Source of the DNA: Deltaproteobacteria bacterium RBG_13_52_11
Lineage (GTDB): Bacteria > Desulfobacterota > B13-G15 > RBG-16-54-18
Direction of reading: 5' to 3'
Length of the DNA: 5,758 bases
Assembly (NCBI GenBank): GCA_001797745.1
Contig: MGQF01000065.1
Location: forward strand, 36,569 to 42,326
The notes under the pieces were generated by a model. The model ran no database searches. It had not been told where the DNA came from and worked only from the letters and a program-made list of their open reading frames with translations. Positions 5,309-5,758 of this stretch are shown here, piece by piece. How positions within the stretch are numbered: the first letter of the stretch is position 1; each line of letters opens with the position of its first letter. The position numbers and the translations under genes are program-made.

Positions 5309-5758
5309 TTAATCATCGAATTTGCCTGCAGCCCCCTTGTCGCTTCCCAGCTGAAAGGATCGTTCTTTGATCTTGTTCTCCGTCCATTCTGTCGGGTTTT
5401 CTTTGCGAGTAACCTTAGGCCCAAGATCATAGGAGCCTGCCTTCAAAATGGCCTCAATGGCCAGGGGAGCTGTATCCTCGGCATTAAAAACCTCTGTCAT
5501 CATCTTGTAAGAGAAGTCCTCTACTTCCTTTACCATCCGGTCCCTGATCTTCTTGGGTTGTGCAAGCAGCTTATTTTCAAAGGGTAGGTTAAGATTTTTA
5601 TAGTCCCCCTTTTTCCAGCTCTTCGCTTGGGCATAAGTCACCATCTCTGCCCACAACTCCTCAGAGACACCCTCTCCTTTTACTTTACTGAAATTTCCCT
5701 CTGCATCCAGAATGGCATTTCCATAATCGTTCACCTGAACGCCCCAGGAGATCATCTG
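5309..5758 (-). CDS. C-terminal fragment, possibly a class II aldolase-like protein
   Basis: The last 149 codons of a gene whose start lies beyond the window edge; the frame is open through base 5758, so the first ATG inside the window is internal. The fragment is soluble, charged and mainly helical in appearance, with no membrane segment, signal peptide or cysteine. Recognisable stretches are ISWGVQVNDYGNAI, KVKGEGVSEELWAEM and NLPFENKLLAQPKKIRDRM, ending GAAGKFDD. The helical pattern around FENKLLAQPKKIRDRMVKEV followed by VFNAEDT resembles, from memory, the C-terminal tail of long class II fructose-bisphosphate aldolase-like proteins. The catalytic part is outside the window, so metal-binding histidines cannot be checked and this is only a suggestion. 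It is certainly a real coding region: its codon use fits its neighbours and it ends at a clean TAA. The 197-nt gap suggests miaB is a separate transcript. Confidence 0.6.
   Translation of the reverse strand, partial: QMISWGVQVNDYGNAILDAEGNFSKVKGEGVSEELWAEMVTYAQAKSWKKGDYKNLNLPFENKLLAQPKKIRDRMVKEVEDFSYKMMTEVFNAEDTAPLAIEAILKAGSYDLGPKVTRKENPTEWTENKIKERSFQLGSDKGAAGKFDD

Overview
The window reads as a stretch of housekeeping chromosome from a Gram-negative bacterium. The gene set and order (miaB beside a bifunctional-nuclease-family gene; hisC-cmk-rpsA) and the two-domain S1 start resembling proteobacterial S1 suggest a member of the former Deltaproteobacteria (Desulfobacterota), but this phylum call is inference. 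Base composition is moderately GC-rich and even across the genes. All seven genes lie on the minus strand, so the biological order runs from high to low coordinates. I see no tRNA, rRNA, CRISPR array, insertion sequence or phage gene.

From upstream to downstream: (1) 5758-5309, the C-terminal end of a gene cut by the window edge, tentatively a class II aldolase-like protein; (2) a 197-nt gap with a small inverted repeat; (3) miaB (5111-3777), a tRNA methylthiotransferase, followed 12 nt later by a bifunctional nuclease (DUF151) family gene (3764-3279) whose Shine-Dalgarno abuts the miaB stop codon; (4) a 202-nt gap with a possible promoter, a large imperfect hairpin built from degenerate AGGGTTCA-like repeats, and a small perfect hairpin; (5) a compact trio with overlapping ends: a PHP-domain phosphoesterase (3076-2423), hisC (2435-1350) and cmk (1368-688, GTG start); (6) a 101-nt gap with an AT-rich promoter candidate; (7) the first 195 codons of rpsA (586 to the edge), encoding ribosomal protein S1.

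Functionally, the PHP protein and HisC may catalyse successive histidine-pathway steps (transamination to histidinol phosphate, then dephosphorylation), although the phosphatase role is inferred from domain and neighbourhood only. Cmk recycles CMP/dCMP and is classically linked to rpsA. The hisC-cmk-rpsA order recalls the mixed-function supraoperon known from Pseudomonas, with the aromatic genes missing here.

I found no convincing new biological system. The points most worth a second look are a ten-G homopolymer inside the PHP gene, the repeat-built hairpin ahead of that gene, and the PHP-hisC pairing.
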